Both the position numbers and the translations under genes were made by a program. DNA of 64,000 bases, from positions 9,172,001 to 9,236,000 of the forward strand of contig NC_092022.1 in the NCBI RefSeq assembly GCF_042242105.1, written 5' to 3'. The notes below the pieces were generated by a model. It did not search any database and had not been told where the DNA came from. It saw only the letters and a program-made list of their open reading frames with translations. This stretch comes from Pempheris klunzingeri (taxonomy: Eukaryota > Chordata > Actinopteri > Acropomatiformes > Pempheridae). This document shows, piece after piece, positions 1-12,000 of the stretch. Numbering within the stretch: position 1 is the first letter of the stretch; every line of letters starts with the position of its first letter.

Positions 1-3000
1 GTCGCTCCCCACTCACCTGCCCAACTCCTACCTCCCCAAGGAGCCTCCACCCAGGGCCACAGAAAGCCTGTCCTCAATGACCCTGCCACTGCGCGGGCAT
101 CTCGCCAACTCCTCAGGGTCCCCACATCTAGGGAATATGATGCACCCTCCCATGCCACCTAGCTGCATTATGGAGGAACTGCAGAGAGCCTTCGCTTCCA
201 AGAACAGACAGGAGAGGTGAGTCCTCAGGTTCACCCCATACATCTGTTTTTTTAAGCTTCCTCCTTCCGACATACTGCGACTGTGGAAAACAAATATGTT
301 GCTTTGTTTGGTCTTACTGGTGTTTAAAGCTAATGCTGCCTTTGATTAGATGATAATATATAAGGTTGGAGAAGTGTTGCTCTGTGGAATGGCATCCTTA
401 AAATCTACTGTGTTGAAGCTCCAGATGTTATCCTTCCCTCCTCCCAATGCTTTCAACTTTATTCTTACACGTTCCCTCTTTCTTGTGCCCCCCCCCCCCC
501 CCCCCATAGTGTCCACGAAGGGTGTGAGCAGGGCTCACCCCCACGGCTGTGGTGCTCGGACGGACGGCTCCTCCGCTCCTGTAGCTCTGAGAACCAACAC
601 ACATTATCTTTTGTGGGCGGCTGTGTGGGAGGTGGAGGGTCCGACTGGCCCAAGAAGGAGGCGGAGGAGAATAAGGAGAACGTGCGGCTGGACCAGTGCT
701 TCTCCAACACCTCAGGCCTCCCCACCGACTTGGACGGCTGGAATGAATCCGTCATCTCTGGTGGGTTGAACAGCTTTAGACGTATGATGTACACATTTCT
801 ACATTCACACATTCTTGTGGTTGTTTTGGATCTGTAGTGTACACATTGGATTTAACATAAAACTGTGCAGTTAAAGTGTTGACATTGTCTTACTGCACTG
901 TCTAAAATTGGAGGGACTGTCGTTGCCTGCATGTTAATCATAGTGTGTTTAGAGCCCCAGACACCAACCAGTACTCTTATTCTGGCCCCAAGTTTGCTGT
1001 TGTGTCAATTTATATGTGGAATTTAATCAAACTAAATTTTATTTGGGAATTTGCCCAATTTAAAGCCGCGCTAATAAATGTTTTTACGTTAACAATGACT
1101 ATGTGTAATGTAAAGGGGGTTGCTTCTACTGACAACGAGACTTATCACTCAGCATGATTCCCCACAGCACTTCAGAGTATTTCAGTGTCTTTCAGCTCAT
1201 TGTTTTGATTTTAAAGCTGCAGTGAACATTTGGCTTTTAGGGCTCCCAGAGATCTGGGTCCTCGGGGCAGTGGCCTGGTTTACAAAGTTGGTAATCAAGC
1301 CTTGGGTGATACATATAAAAAGGGGCTATGAACTGTACAGTAACATGAATGTAATCACTCTCAAACACCCTTAAAGCCGAGAGTTTCACTTTACCCTAAT
1401 TGTGAGTGTGGATGTTTGTTTAAGTTAAGTGGTCGCTGGTGTTTTTGGGAAGGTTTTCAATCCTTTACCGCCGTGATTTTGATTATAGTTGGGTTACGAA
1501 AAAGGAGAATGAAAACCAACATTGTGATTCTTATAGAGAGTCTACAAGAGATTTTAGTTTCCTGTGTGTTAACCCCTGTGTGCAGGCACACTTCCTCGCA
1601 GGCTAAGGAAGGAGTTGCTGGCTGTGAAACTACGAAACAGGCCCAGCAAGCAGGAGTTGGAGGACAGGAATATCTTTCCGGCAAGGAGCGACCAGGAGCG
1701 CCAGGAAATTCGCCAGCAGATTGAGATGAAACTTGCCAAGTAAGCATTGAAATCTTCTCTACACTTCTTATTCATATCTCTGGAGTATTAGATGTATTTG
1801 TTGAAATAACCATGTGTTGACCACTGAACACCCGGCTGTAGAATCTACTGTATTTTGTCTTGCGATACACACATGAAATGTTTTAAAGATACCAGAATTT
1901 CTTTGTCTTTATTTAAATATCTTTCTAACTACAATACTTTAATACTGCTGTGCAGTTAGTCAGTGATTTCCATGTTAACCCATAAGAGATTTAGGCGACA
2001 CATTTTTGCCGGGAACGCTTAAATACTGCGTCGCTTCAGTTACATAACACCCAACAATAGAAGAGGTGAGATAAAAAAAAAAAAATTGGATCTAAGCGGA
2101 TTATCTGATTGTTTTGCACAGACTTGATTGATGTTGTGTCTGCTACTGCTCAGAGAACAGCGTTTGGGTGTAAAGCTTTTCACTCAAGGCCAATCCTCGT
2201 ACGGGGAAGCCTCTCTTATATTCCGGCAGAGCACTAATAGAACTAAAACTGATAAGACTTCCAGTGTGGGAAAATGTATAACTATTCAAACCAAATGAAA
2301 TGAAGTCCCACAAATCATTTGTCACAACATACACACACAGTTGTTAAGATTCAAAAGACAGGATCATTTCTGGAGAGCAACAAGTACAGACAGACGCTGC
2401 TTCCAGGAAATCTCATCGTGCAGGACTCGCCGATGATGCTCGTATCTCTGCTCCCCTGACGGGACATTAATAGAACTGGCTTTTCTAATACAACTGAGAA
2501 AACGTAATGTTCAAAGACTGACAGCAGCAGTGTGTTGTGCGTAAATGTGTCACAAGACTCAGCTTCTTTAGCACTACGGTAACAAACCGAGACACACCAC
2601 AGCATTACATAACCCGCTGTGCAATAACACAGCCGAGCACAGAGCGCCACCCACACTGGAGACCAAGATCTGCCGCCTGTCTGTGAGGGAACTAAGAATA
2701 CTGCCATCCAGATCTATTCTAAGACCAACTGAAAGAAACTATTTCATTGTTATTTGAGAAACGGTGTATAGGTTTGGCGTTTACCATTTATGTAAACGTG
2801 AGGATGGAGCACGACTGCAGCTTGCATAAGAGCAAGCAGGGTCCGTGTTTTTGAGACGGAGACGCTCCACTTGTGGCACAGCAGTGAGAGAGGCTGCTCG
2901 TTATGTAAAGACCGAGTTCCACACAGCACTTGGCTCAATTGATTTACTGTTTTTGATTTATAGCTGTTTGCGCAGAGAATAATTGAATGAATTCAGGAGG

Positions 3001-6000
3001 ATCAACAAGGATTCTTAAAGCAGCTTCATGCTGGTGTTGCTGAAAAGACGAAAACCTTTGCACTGCTCCAGGGTAAATATGCATGTGCATGTAAAAGGCT
3101 TCACAAACAGGTGGCTGTTCAGGTTCGCTGCTTTGGTTCGTCTAAACTGATCCATGCCACAATCTGTAAAGTCTGAGGCACTAAAGAAGTTATTTAAATA
3201 TCATTACTTCACCTACAGTGTCAAGAAAATGTTTTTTCATCTTACAATACAGTATGTGCATACATTGAAAGCACACTGCACCATTTTGGAAGGAAATCCT
3301 GGCTAAATATAGCCCAGAGTGGTGAAGAGGAGGGGAAAAAAGCTTATTTCCCCAAGGAATTCAGACTGAATGACAAAACAATCCATCACACACCCCTTTG
3401 GATTTCTGCGGGGATCTCCAACCATAGATTCAATCTGACCTTTTTTCCGTCCCATCTGCAGCTCACAATAAAAACCTACTGTTACATTTTGCCACTGATC
3501 AAGCAGAAAATGCCATCAGGATTTAAGGTGGATAATGACACCTTGTCTATCTATTGTGCCAGTGATGGATGACCTTTCTATCTTTAGAGACTCCCCGCCT
3601 GGCACTTGTGCTGCAGCCACACTCCGCTGTTTCTAATCTTAGCCCCTGACACTGTTCAATAATGCATCTCCCCATGCACTCCCCTCTCCTCACAAATGTG
3701 TTGTCGGGGAGTTATATCAGCAGAAATAATAGAGGGGAGGAGCAGGTGGGGGCCTGCTACTGTACATGAAAAGGGAAGAATACTTGCAATGGCCAATTTT
3801 GTCTCCTTGTGCAGCTGCCAACTAAAATAAAAGACTGAAAGCCTCCGCCACCCACTCACTGGGTTTTGTATTCCTTTGTTTGGATTTTTCCTCCCTTGGC
3901 TGGCATAGTTACATTTTCTATTCTAACTCATTTTTTTTACAGAACATCCTGAGTGGCAAATGGAAACCCTTATGCCAACAGGCGTTTATGCGTCATCATG
4001 GTATTCTGGGGATACCATTCAAAATCGTATTTCTGCAATTAAACCCGGATGTAGAAGGCAGTGGGTGAGAAACTGGTACAGTGAGTCAATGTGTTGTCTC
4101 ATAGTGATGTTCTCCAACATAAACCAGCTCCTGTCACCTGAGAGCACCGAGTAAGACGGTTATAGAATTCATTTGGCTCACAAAGAAGAGAATCTTGCGA
4201 TCTGTATGGTGATCTCTGCTTTATCCAGCTCACCGACAAAGACACAAAAAAAAAAAGAAGGTGGTCTGCTTCTAAAAATAGCCACAGATTGTGTGTGAAG
4301 CGCATACAGCTCTGCGTGTAATAGTGAGATCCCCCATCACTGTGTTGCTAGGGAGAAGTGAGAATTTCTGCGGGAGGACTCTATTGTCTCAAAGATACCA
4401 AGTGTTGTTGCTAAGCAACTCGGTGACCCGGTCAATAATACAGTAGATGGCCGTATTCACTGGGGCTTTGCAAGTGATTTTCTGTTTCATCTGTTTAAAA
4501 TGTAATACTGTGGAGGAGCCCAGGGAACACTTTACCTCTCTGTTTGTTTATTGAAGAGTTGTGAAGCACTTTGTTGTGCTGTTCCTCATCTGATAAGATG
4601 CTAAGATAGTAGACTACGTGACTGATGTGATCAAAAAACAGTTTGACAGAGGATACAAATGCCAGTTGGAAGAAAGCGGTCAAATTCCTGCAAATCTGTG
4701 AAATGCTGAAACCACTTTCTCTGTTTGTTTTTCATTCTAATCTTATTTCCCAGAGGAGAATTTGCAAGGGGAGTCGATCTATTGAATTATTCCTCATGCT
4801 ATTCCTGGATGTCTAGTCACGTGACACAGATTGATTGCCTGACTGTACTTATTGCTCTATATATATCCACAAGTGTGATTTAGTTTCTTTGCAGCCAGCT
4901 TTCTTTCTTCAGCGATGTAAAAACACAAGCCTATGACAAAAGCTTATTACATAAGCACTGGCTTCTGTTTGAATGCGGCATCTGTTGTCACAAAAGTGTT
5001 TTAAGCTCCACTTAAATAGTATTAGCAGAGTTTAGAAGACTAAAACAATTGTATTAGCTATTCAGTGTCCATCTACGCAGTGGCACACACACACACACAC
5101 ACACACTGGGCTACCTGCTTTGTAGATGTCCTGGTCTCCGTACGTGTGACCTAACTTTGATCTTTTACAGGACAGAACTAGAAAGTGCCCAGTGTTATCT
5201 TGGGTGAGGGGATAAAGAGAGTCCTGCTGCGTGGCGGCATTCAGCCCTCTCTGTCCTTTCCACCTCTGGAGCTCTGCTGTGGGCTGTGCCACATGCTGTC
5301 TGGAGCCCTTCTCTGCTGTGCAGCTCACATTTATTATTTATACAAAGTCTGAACAGTTCACACGCACAAGGGACTCCGGGACAACATTGGATTTTGGAGA
5401 CCTTTTGGATGCTTTGATGGTGAGGGAACAGGACAGCTTGAAATAAATGTACTAAGTTTGATCTGAATGTCTAAACTTTGTCATTCTAGCGTAGAAAAGA
5501 TTGGATTGAAATGGGTAACCATTATTTTGAATCTATAAAGTATTTCATCTCGTTTACTTAAAAAAAAAAAAAAAACCTGAATAAAAACCAAATGAACTGG
5601 TGCTACAATGTCTCTAAAATGACTGCTCCACTAGCCTAGTGTGCATCACCGGGAGGCTGGGGATGCCGTGAGTAGGAGCCCACTAGGCTCCGCCTCCTAC
5701 AAATTATGCATGCAGTAACCAGGGAAACTAGGGAAGCCGCGCCCCAGCAGCCGATCACGACCCAGTTCAAAAGCGCCTGTAGTCGGTGTAGAGATAGTAG
5801 AGCGGAGTGCGGCGGTGCTGAGTAAACGCGATACGACTGCTGCACCAGAAGATGCAGCATCTTGCAATCGAAAAGTAATTTGGTGGAGAATCCTCAAAGC
5901 GGAGAATTGGGCTTCTATCACTGTTCCAGATGTGGGGAGCGCCTCTACCGAAGCACCACAGCCGCGGTTTGGATGCGAGATGGAGACATAGGGGATTCCT

Positions 6001-7924
6001 CTCGAGAACGCGCACAGTGAAGAAACTACAGCCGGTTTAAAGAGGATAGGCAGCTGAAGTGAAAATGGTTCAAAACGTGGTTTTGGTGTTTCTCCGTAGG
6101 AGGCTGAGCCAGAGACCGAATGTGGAGGAGCTGGAGAGTCGAAACATCCTGAAACGTGAGTTCAAAACAGCCACATTTTCTGTTTTCAAACTGTCTGTTT
6201 TTTCAGCCAAATACTAACATTTACAATAATAATATAAAAAAAAAAAAAATATGTAAAAGCCCTGATCAGAAACACTTAACAGAGGGAGAGATGATGCATT
6301 AATAATGGTACAGATTGCCTGGTGTAGTTCATTATTCAGGAGTATAGTAACGCATGAGTGCATATTCCTCCTTCTCTGCACTGTAAACCCTGTTAAAGGT
6401 GGTAGCAGCTGAATTATACAGAGATTCAAGGCATGATGAACTTGTTATGACTCAAGGGGTCTTTATTTCTGCATATTGTAAATCAATTTAATAATTAAAC
6501 AATATAATAAAAACATTAACCTTTAGTGTCTTACTAACATTTAAATTGGTAGATTTTTTTTTTTTTTTAGAATATTTACTTGCTAATATAGACTGAAATC
6601 TATAATCTGGTTGTTTTCTTTTCCCCAGAGAGAAACGACCAGACAGAGCAAGAGGAGAGGAGGGAGATCAAACAGAGGCTAAACAGAAAGGTACGACATT
6701 GTGTGACTGAGTCTTTTCCATTCACTTAGAGGAATTTGTTTCTTACAACCAACACCAAACAGCGTCAGCCAAATGAACCCTGCATGCATGAAGCGCATAG
6801 GAGACAAATAGCAGCCAGCTATAAATGATTTTCCAATTTCTTGTGCGTTCCAGCTCAACCAGCGGCCCACAGTAGACGAACTACGAGACAGAAAGATTCT
6901 GATCCGCTTCAGTGACTACGTGGAGGTGGCCAAAGCTCAGGACTATGACAGGAGAGCAGACAAACCCTGGACTCGGCTCTCAGCAGCAGACAAGGTGTGT
7001 ATTTGTGTAGCCTGTTTAGAGACTAATGCTCAACAGTGGAGACACTGTTTTGAAATGACAGCCATACATGTCGACCTTTAAGAGCTGTTACTGATCACTT
7101 GGACTCATCACCAAAACAAGATCACTACTTAGGTCAGTCTGATAGCAGAAATTCCTCAAATTGTACGACCTATTGCTCACTATTTGCATTGCATGTTGCT
7201 GTATCAGCTTATCTCGCCAAATCCCCTGTTCTCTTCAGTGTTTTTTTTTTAAGGCTGATTATATTTCCTCATCCTCCTGCTGTCACTTTGCTGTCCAAAG
7301 GTTGCAGCACCCCAATGGCTCAGGATGTACTAATGCTGTTTTTCCTCTTGCCCACAGGCCGCAATCCGAAAAGAGCTGAACGAGTTTAAAAGCACCGAGA
7401 TGGAAGTGCATGCCTCAAGCAAACACCTAACGAGGTCAGTATTCTGGACTATATGTCTGTCTGTGTGTTGTATGTGTTTGAGAATGCATGTTTGCTCTAT
7501 TCTGGGCAGCGGCAGTCTAAATTTAGCTCTCCTTGCTCATCCAGAGAGCTCCGCGGAGCTAAAGATAGATGGTAGTGCTTCTAAATGGGTGGGGGGCGGG
7601 GGAGTTTGTCCTCTGGGGAGCTCGTGCTGCCAAGCAGGGAGAAAAGATAAAATGCCACGGTGTCCTTGGCTAAGCTTGTTTCGAAATCAGGGGTCCTCTG
7701 TTGTGAGTTGTAACAGTGACCCAGAGGGAGGATGGGATGCAAGTACGTGTCCAGGTCCTCAGCACTCTTAATAACTGTGCTAAAAATAGCCCCACAGAAC
7801 TGATTAATGGCTGCGATCATAGCTGGGTACGGTGACAAAGGCACCCTGTGCTCTTACGATTTGTACTTTTCCCCATTAACACAGTTCCTTCCCGTTTTGT
7901 CTCTCCAGGTTCCACCGGCCATGA
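1..7924 (+). CDS. phactr3: phosphatase and actin regulator 3 (scapinin), 3' part
   Basis: PHACTR proteins bind G-actin through RPEL motifs and protein phosphatase 1 through the C-terminus. The 5' part lies outside the window. Coding exons by splice sites and frame: 2-216, 510-760, 1586-1739, 6100-6155, 6629-6690, 6854-6994, 7358-7434, 7909-7924. The first visible exon carries [20 protein letters not shown], typical of PHACTR3. The second has an acidic EENKEN stretch. Exons 1586-1739, 6100-6155 and 6854-6994 each hold an RPEL repeat ([39 protein letters not shown]). The last exons give the PP1-binding tail, with IRFSDYVEV and the terminal RFHRP before TGA. All junctions keep frame. PHACTR3 is preferred over PHACTR1, 2 and 4 because of the repeat wording and the sycp2/edn3 neighbours. 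An a or b teleost copy cannot be assigned here. Confidence 0.93.
488..505 (+). repeat. 18-nt poly-C tract at a splice acceptor
   Basis: A run of 18 C residues ends 4 nt before the start of the phactr3 exon at 510 and serves as its polypyrimidine tract. It is a homopolymer likely to vary in length. Confidence 0.9.
5084..5106. repeat. (CA)n microsatellite
   Basis: Eleven and a half uninterrupted CA units within the large phactr3 intron. Confidence 0.95.
5640..6099 (+). promoter_or_regulatory. candidate internal promoter and alternative first exon of phactr3
   Basis: The segment is richer in G+C and CpG than the rest of the intron and runs without a splice gap into the exon at 6100. An ATG at 6065-6067 has a strong Kozak context (A at -3, G at +4). 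It reads in frame through the normal acceptor into the second visible RPEL repeat, adding about a dozen residues ([12 protein letters not shown]) before RLSQRP. A near match to an RFX X-box lies at 5716-5729. I infer a short isoform that keeps two RPEL repeats and the PP1-binding tail. No TATA box is evident, and transcription is not shown by the sequence. Confidence 0.45.
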
Positions 7925-8569
7925 AAGCAGGGAGTTTCTTCTGTGAAGAAATGCTGAGCTTGGAAATTGTCTGAAGCTGCTTGAAGCTGCTCAGCGGTGA
8001 CAGTTCAAAGAGCCTGGAGCCTTTCGGTCTTCAGCGCGTCTTTAACATTCTTCCAGCACCCTTGACTGTCATATCATCGGTGTGAGGGCACGGGTGTGGG
8101 AGAGAAGATGACGGTAATGTTTGCGGCAGTGTGTCCTGGAGACTACTGAACGTCGCCACATGGAAGCTGGCTGGTGGAAGAGGACTTTGGTGGAGCCTCT
8201 GACTCTCAGGATGAGAGCGGAGGAAAAAAAAACAATCTTGTCATTCAGTCAGTGTTGTTTTTTTTGTACTATTTCATGGACTCCTTTGACAAGGCGGTGT
8301 GAATCCGAGTAGTGGGAGGAAGTTGTGCATGTGACCAGCTTCACCTTTTCTTAACTGATGAATAATGTGTCACTTGGACTGTGTAAAGATTGTGCAGTCT
8401 GGGGGAGGTGGTATTGGGGATGAATTTGATATTAACTGTACATACAGTATGTCAATCTGAATGAGACCGTCAATGTCTTCACTGAAAAGAGAAATACCTT
8501 TGTAAGCACTACTTGTCTTCAAAATACAAGGTCTTTTTTAAGAATGGCTTATCTCATTTTTCAAACTGT

Positions 8570-8575
8570 TTTATT
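8570..8575 (-). terminator. sycp2 polyadenylation signal
   Basis: This is the first AATAAA on the minus strand below the sycp2 stop codon at 9040. If used, the sycp2 3' UTR overlaps that of phactr3 on the opposite strand. Confidence 0.4.
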
Positions 8576-8834
8576 TTCAATTAAGAAACAGGTTGAAGAG
8601 CCGTTAAAAACAATTGATAGATTTCACATATTAAATATTTAGTCAGCCATTTTCTAGTCAGCCTTAACTAACCAACATGAATTAAGCAGAAATTTGTATT
8701 AAAAATATCACAGAGCCAAGAAAATGAAAGACATCGAAAAGGCTTATTACTTATACGTACTCTCAAAGAACACTTAAAATGACTGAATATATAAATGTTA
8801 AATATTAAAGAAGTATCAGAAATACAACATTTCT

Positions 8835-8876
8835 AATAAAAACAAGCACGGTGACAACACATCCTAGTAGAATAAA
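8835..8876 (+). terminator. phactr3 polyadenylation signals
   Basis: Two AATAAA hexamers at 8835-8840 and 8871-8876 lie about 0.9 kb after the phactr3 stop codon. The interval 7925-8834 is read as 3' UTR and holds no other feature that I see. Confidence 0.5.
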
Positions 8877-9039
8877 CCAAACATCCACATTCGATGAAAA
8901 CAGAACCTGGAAAAATCAACACTTAAGGAAAACAGTTTGAAATGGAATCAGTTCGGCTGAGTTACACAGCACAGTGTACATTGTGTGGTGAAATACACAA
9001 CCTTGTTCATAGTGTTCAGACCTTTGGCAGGACTTTGTT

Positions 9040-12000
9040 TTACTGAAAACCTCCATCAGGGAAAAACAAAGCATGCAGACCTCTCTTCACACTCTGGACC
9101 TCTCCCTCTTGCTACAAAAGGTACACAAGCACGAGGAAACATTCAGGAAAGACATCTCATTTAAAACCTTCCACAATATCATCTGAGTCATAAGACTGTA
9201 TGCTATGCACAAGCTTTCAAAGGAGCATTGTTCTGCTGACAGAGAGAAAGACACAAAATGAATCGCACTGGTCTAATCCACGCTGAAGGGTCACCTGTGT
9301 CGTGTCTACTCACCATCTGACTGAGGAGTCTGTCCTGAACTGACTTCATGTCTTTTCGTATCAGGCACATCTGAAAGCAGCAGGCAGAGCAGCAGGGTTT
9401 TATGGGTGGCAACATAGAATATAACACAGTCAGGACAATCAGGGGATGAGTTGACACATGAGACAATGGCATAAGCAAAATGTTGTTAAGGCCACTCAGC
9501 AAAAAAAAATAAATAAATGACTGGCAGACTCAAGCAGAAGTGACATGTTCTATTAAAAACCATAGATGGACTGTAAATGAATGCTCCTCATTCAAAGCTA
9601 TCTGAATTTACACCGCTAATTAGAAGTTTAACACTTGACCAACAATATGAAGCGCAAATTAGAGGTCAGCTGTGAAGTTTAGGTCAGAGGATCAGACCTG
9701 GGATGTGAATATTCTCTCCTCATACTCCAAGCTGTGACGCACGTTACTCTGGAGGGCGTTCGTCAGGGTCTCATTCCTGGAGCGGAGGACACAGACAGTC
9801 ACAAAAGCAGACGAGGAAGGGCAGAAGAGGATGGGAGAAAAGACAAGCTAAAAGGTAAAGGAAAAATGTAAATACACTGCTTGGTAAGGTTAAAAGGGAA
9901 CAGACAGGGACACTGATCAACATTAAATGCACAATTTCTTAAAAAATGCGAAAATGGTTTAAAGATGTGGCTCCATTTGAAGCTCTAGACTTAGATTGTA
10001 CTTAGATTTGCTTCACAAGCCTACTTCTCACCCATTTCATTGGATATCAGTGATTCAGAATCATTCCAAAGAAAAAAGTAAATTCTTCTTTTTTTTCTTT
10101 TAAATTGTTAAATTTTGGGGGGAAGTTGATTCCCTGCACTATAAAAGAGATACAGCAAGTATTGTGCGTGTTGCCAACTCTCTTTCAGGCGATCCTTATT
10201 CCGTTCCATATTAAATTCTGTTACGCCATTAACTGAGAAACCTGGGTATAACAGGATGGCCCTTTTCAGTCAGGGCAGTAGTGTTTGGCTGGATAATGGC
10301 AGGAGAAAGCCTCCTGAGTAAACATCAGTGAACTCAGCTTAGTCATATGAAGAAGCACTGGCCACATGTATCGGAAAAATAGCTCGTGCTTTAGGGTGCG
10401 CATTTAGCTTATGATGATAAGCCTGAGGAAAACCTAATTTTCCAGTCAGGCTTTTTAATCCACGCTCCACCAAATAAACAAGAGTGTTATTCAACCTTTT
10501 ACAGCGTATATGGGTTTACGCCTGTGGGAAGAGCATTGATCAGAGTGTGGAAGGAAAACAGCATCAAACTAACAACATGGCTCTTTCAGTGCTCACACAA
10601 ACAAACACCCACACAAGCCTAAATTTCACCTCCTTGTTTCCTGTTCCTGGTAAGAACGGAACGCCATGGTCTGCTTTTTCCAGTACATCTGCAAGAAAAC
10701 AGACACCAAACACAGATCAGACAGTCAAATCAGCATCATATTTAGTCACAGTCTCATTTTACAGAATATTGTATGGTGGGGTATTTTGTTTTTAATGATT
10801 CCCCAAAATGTCCATGTGTGTATGAGAGAGAAAAAGAGACATACAGTCAGGTCTTTCTCCATGCTTTTTAGCACAGTGTCATCCTGCTCCAGTTTGTGGA
10901 TCTCTTCCAAGAGGACCTCCTCAACCTGTTTAAGACTCTGAGTCCTGTTCAGAGGACGAAGAAATAACCAACAAAACACTGTAGAATTGGAGCCCAAACA
11001 CTAAAGTACTTATGTACAAACAGTCTAAACTTAGAACTGCTTTGGGAAATAAACAGACTGCTGACTGGATTATGGAATGTTTTTTTGCTAAGAGTCATAG
11101 TGGTGGGCAACCAGCCATCAAATGAAGCTTTATTTTAATGATTCAAAACCATGATCAGTGTTTTTTTTGTATACAACACTAACTACATACTTTCTGACCT
11201 GTATTTTGTCATTTTAATATCAAGGGAGGAGACATGTTGCTGGACGGTCTTCAAAGACTGTTTGTTGTAAGCCTCCATCATCTTGTACCGGTTCTGAACA
11301 GTAACACATTAATAGATAGTGGTTCAGTAAGGACATAATTCAACAACATCTGAGTAGCTCTGGATTATGACAACAGAGCTGACTAAAGATATGAATATCT
11401 CAAGAGAAGTTGTTAGAATATATCAAGTCTAAAGAAAATGAATCACTGCTTTGTGAAACACACACGACCACCTAAAACGAAGCACATTATTTCCAGTGGT
11501 GTTGAGTGCCTTTTGAACCTGCTTAAGTCAAAAGCAAACTACATAATGTAGTGTGTCAGCAGTGCTGCCTTGTTTGGGCCCTGACTATTTAAGCGTGTTG
11601 TTGTGCGTGTCCAACCTGGAACTTCTTCTTTAGCTCACAGCTGAATTGTTGGCACAGGTTACCCGGGGTTACAGCAATTTTTGGCAACTCCAAATCCTCG
11701 TCCATGTCCACGTCTCCATCCCCGCCTTCAGCCTCCCAGTGACTGGAGCTCACCGTGTGGGTAGAAGACATCACTCGGCTCACCTCACTCTCGACAGACA
11801 CTTCAGCGACTGAGGATAACATCCACTGATCAGTCAGGTTGTAACTAATATTTTCTTTCAAGACTAAAAACATTAGGTATTATAAACATACACATCTTCC
11901 CTGTTTGGTTATTGTTAAATTATACTTGTTTAGGCTTTGCTACAAGAAACATTTTGCAGTTGATTGTATCTAACTTAATACATATAAAATGTATCTAGCA

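Larger units (their letters stand above)
1740..6099 (+). other. large phactr3 intron between two RPEL exons
   Basis: This 4.4-kb intron separates the exon of one RPEL repeat from the next. Open frames inside it (for example the reverse-strand one at 2351-2707) show no family I recognise and no exon-like splice context. A CA repeat lies at 5084-5106. The last 450 bases look like an internal promoter and first exon (separate entry). Nothing else was identified. Confidence 0.7.
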
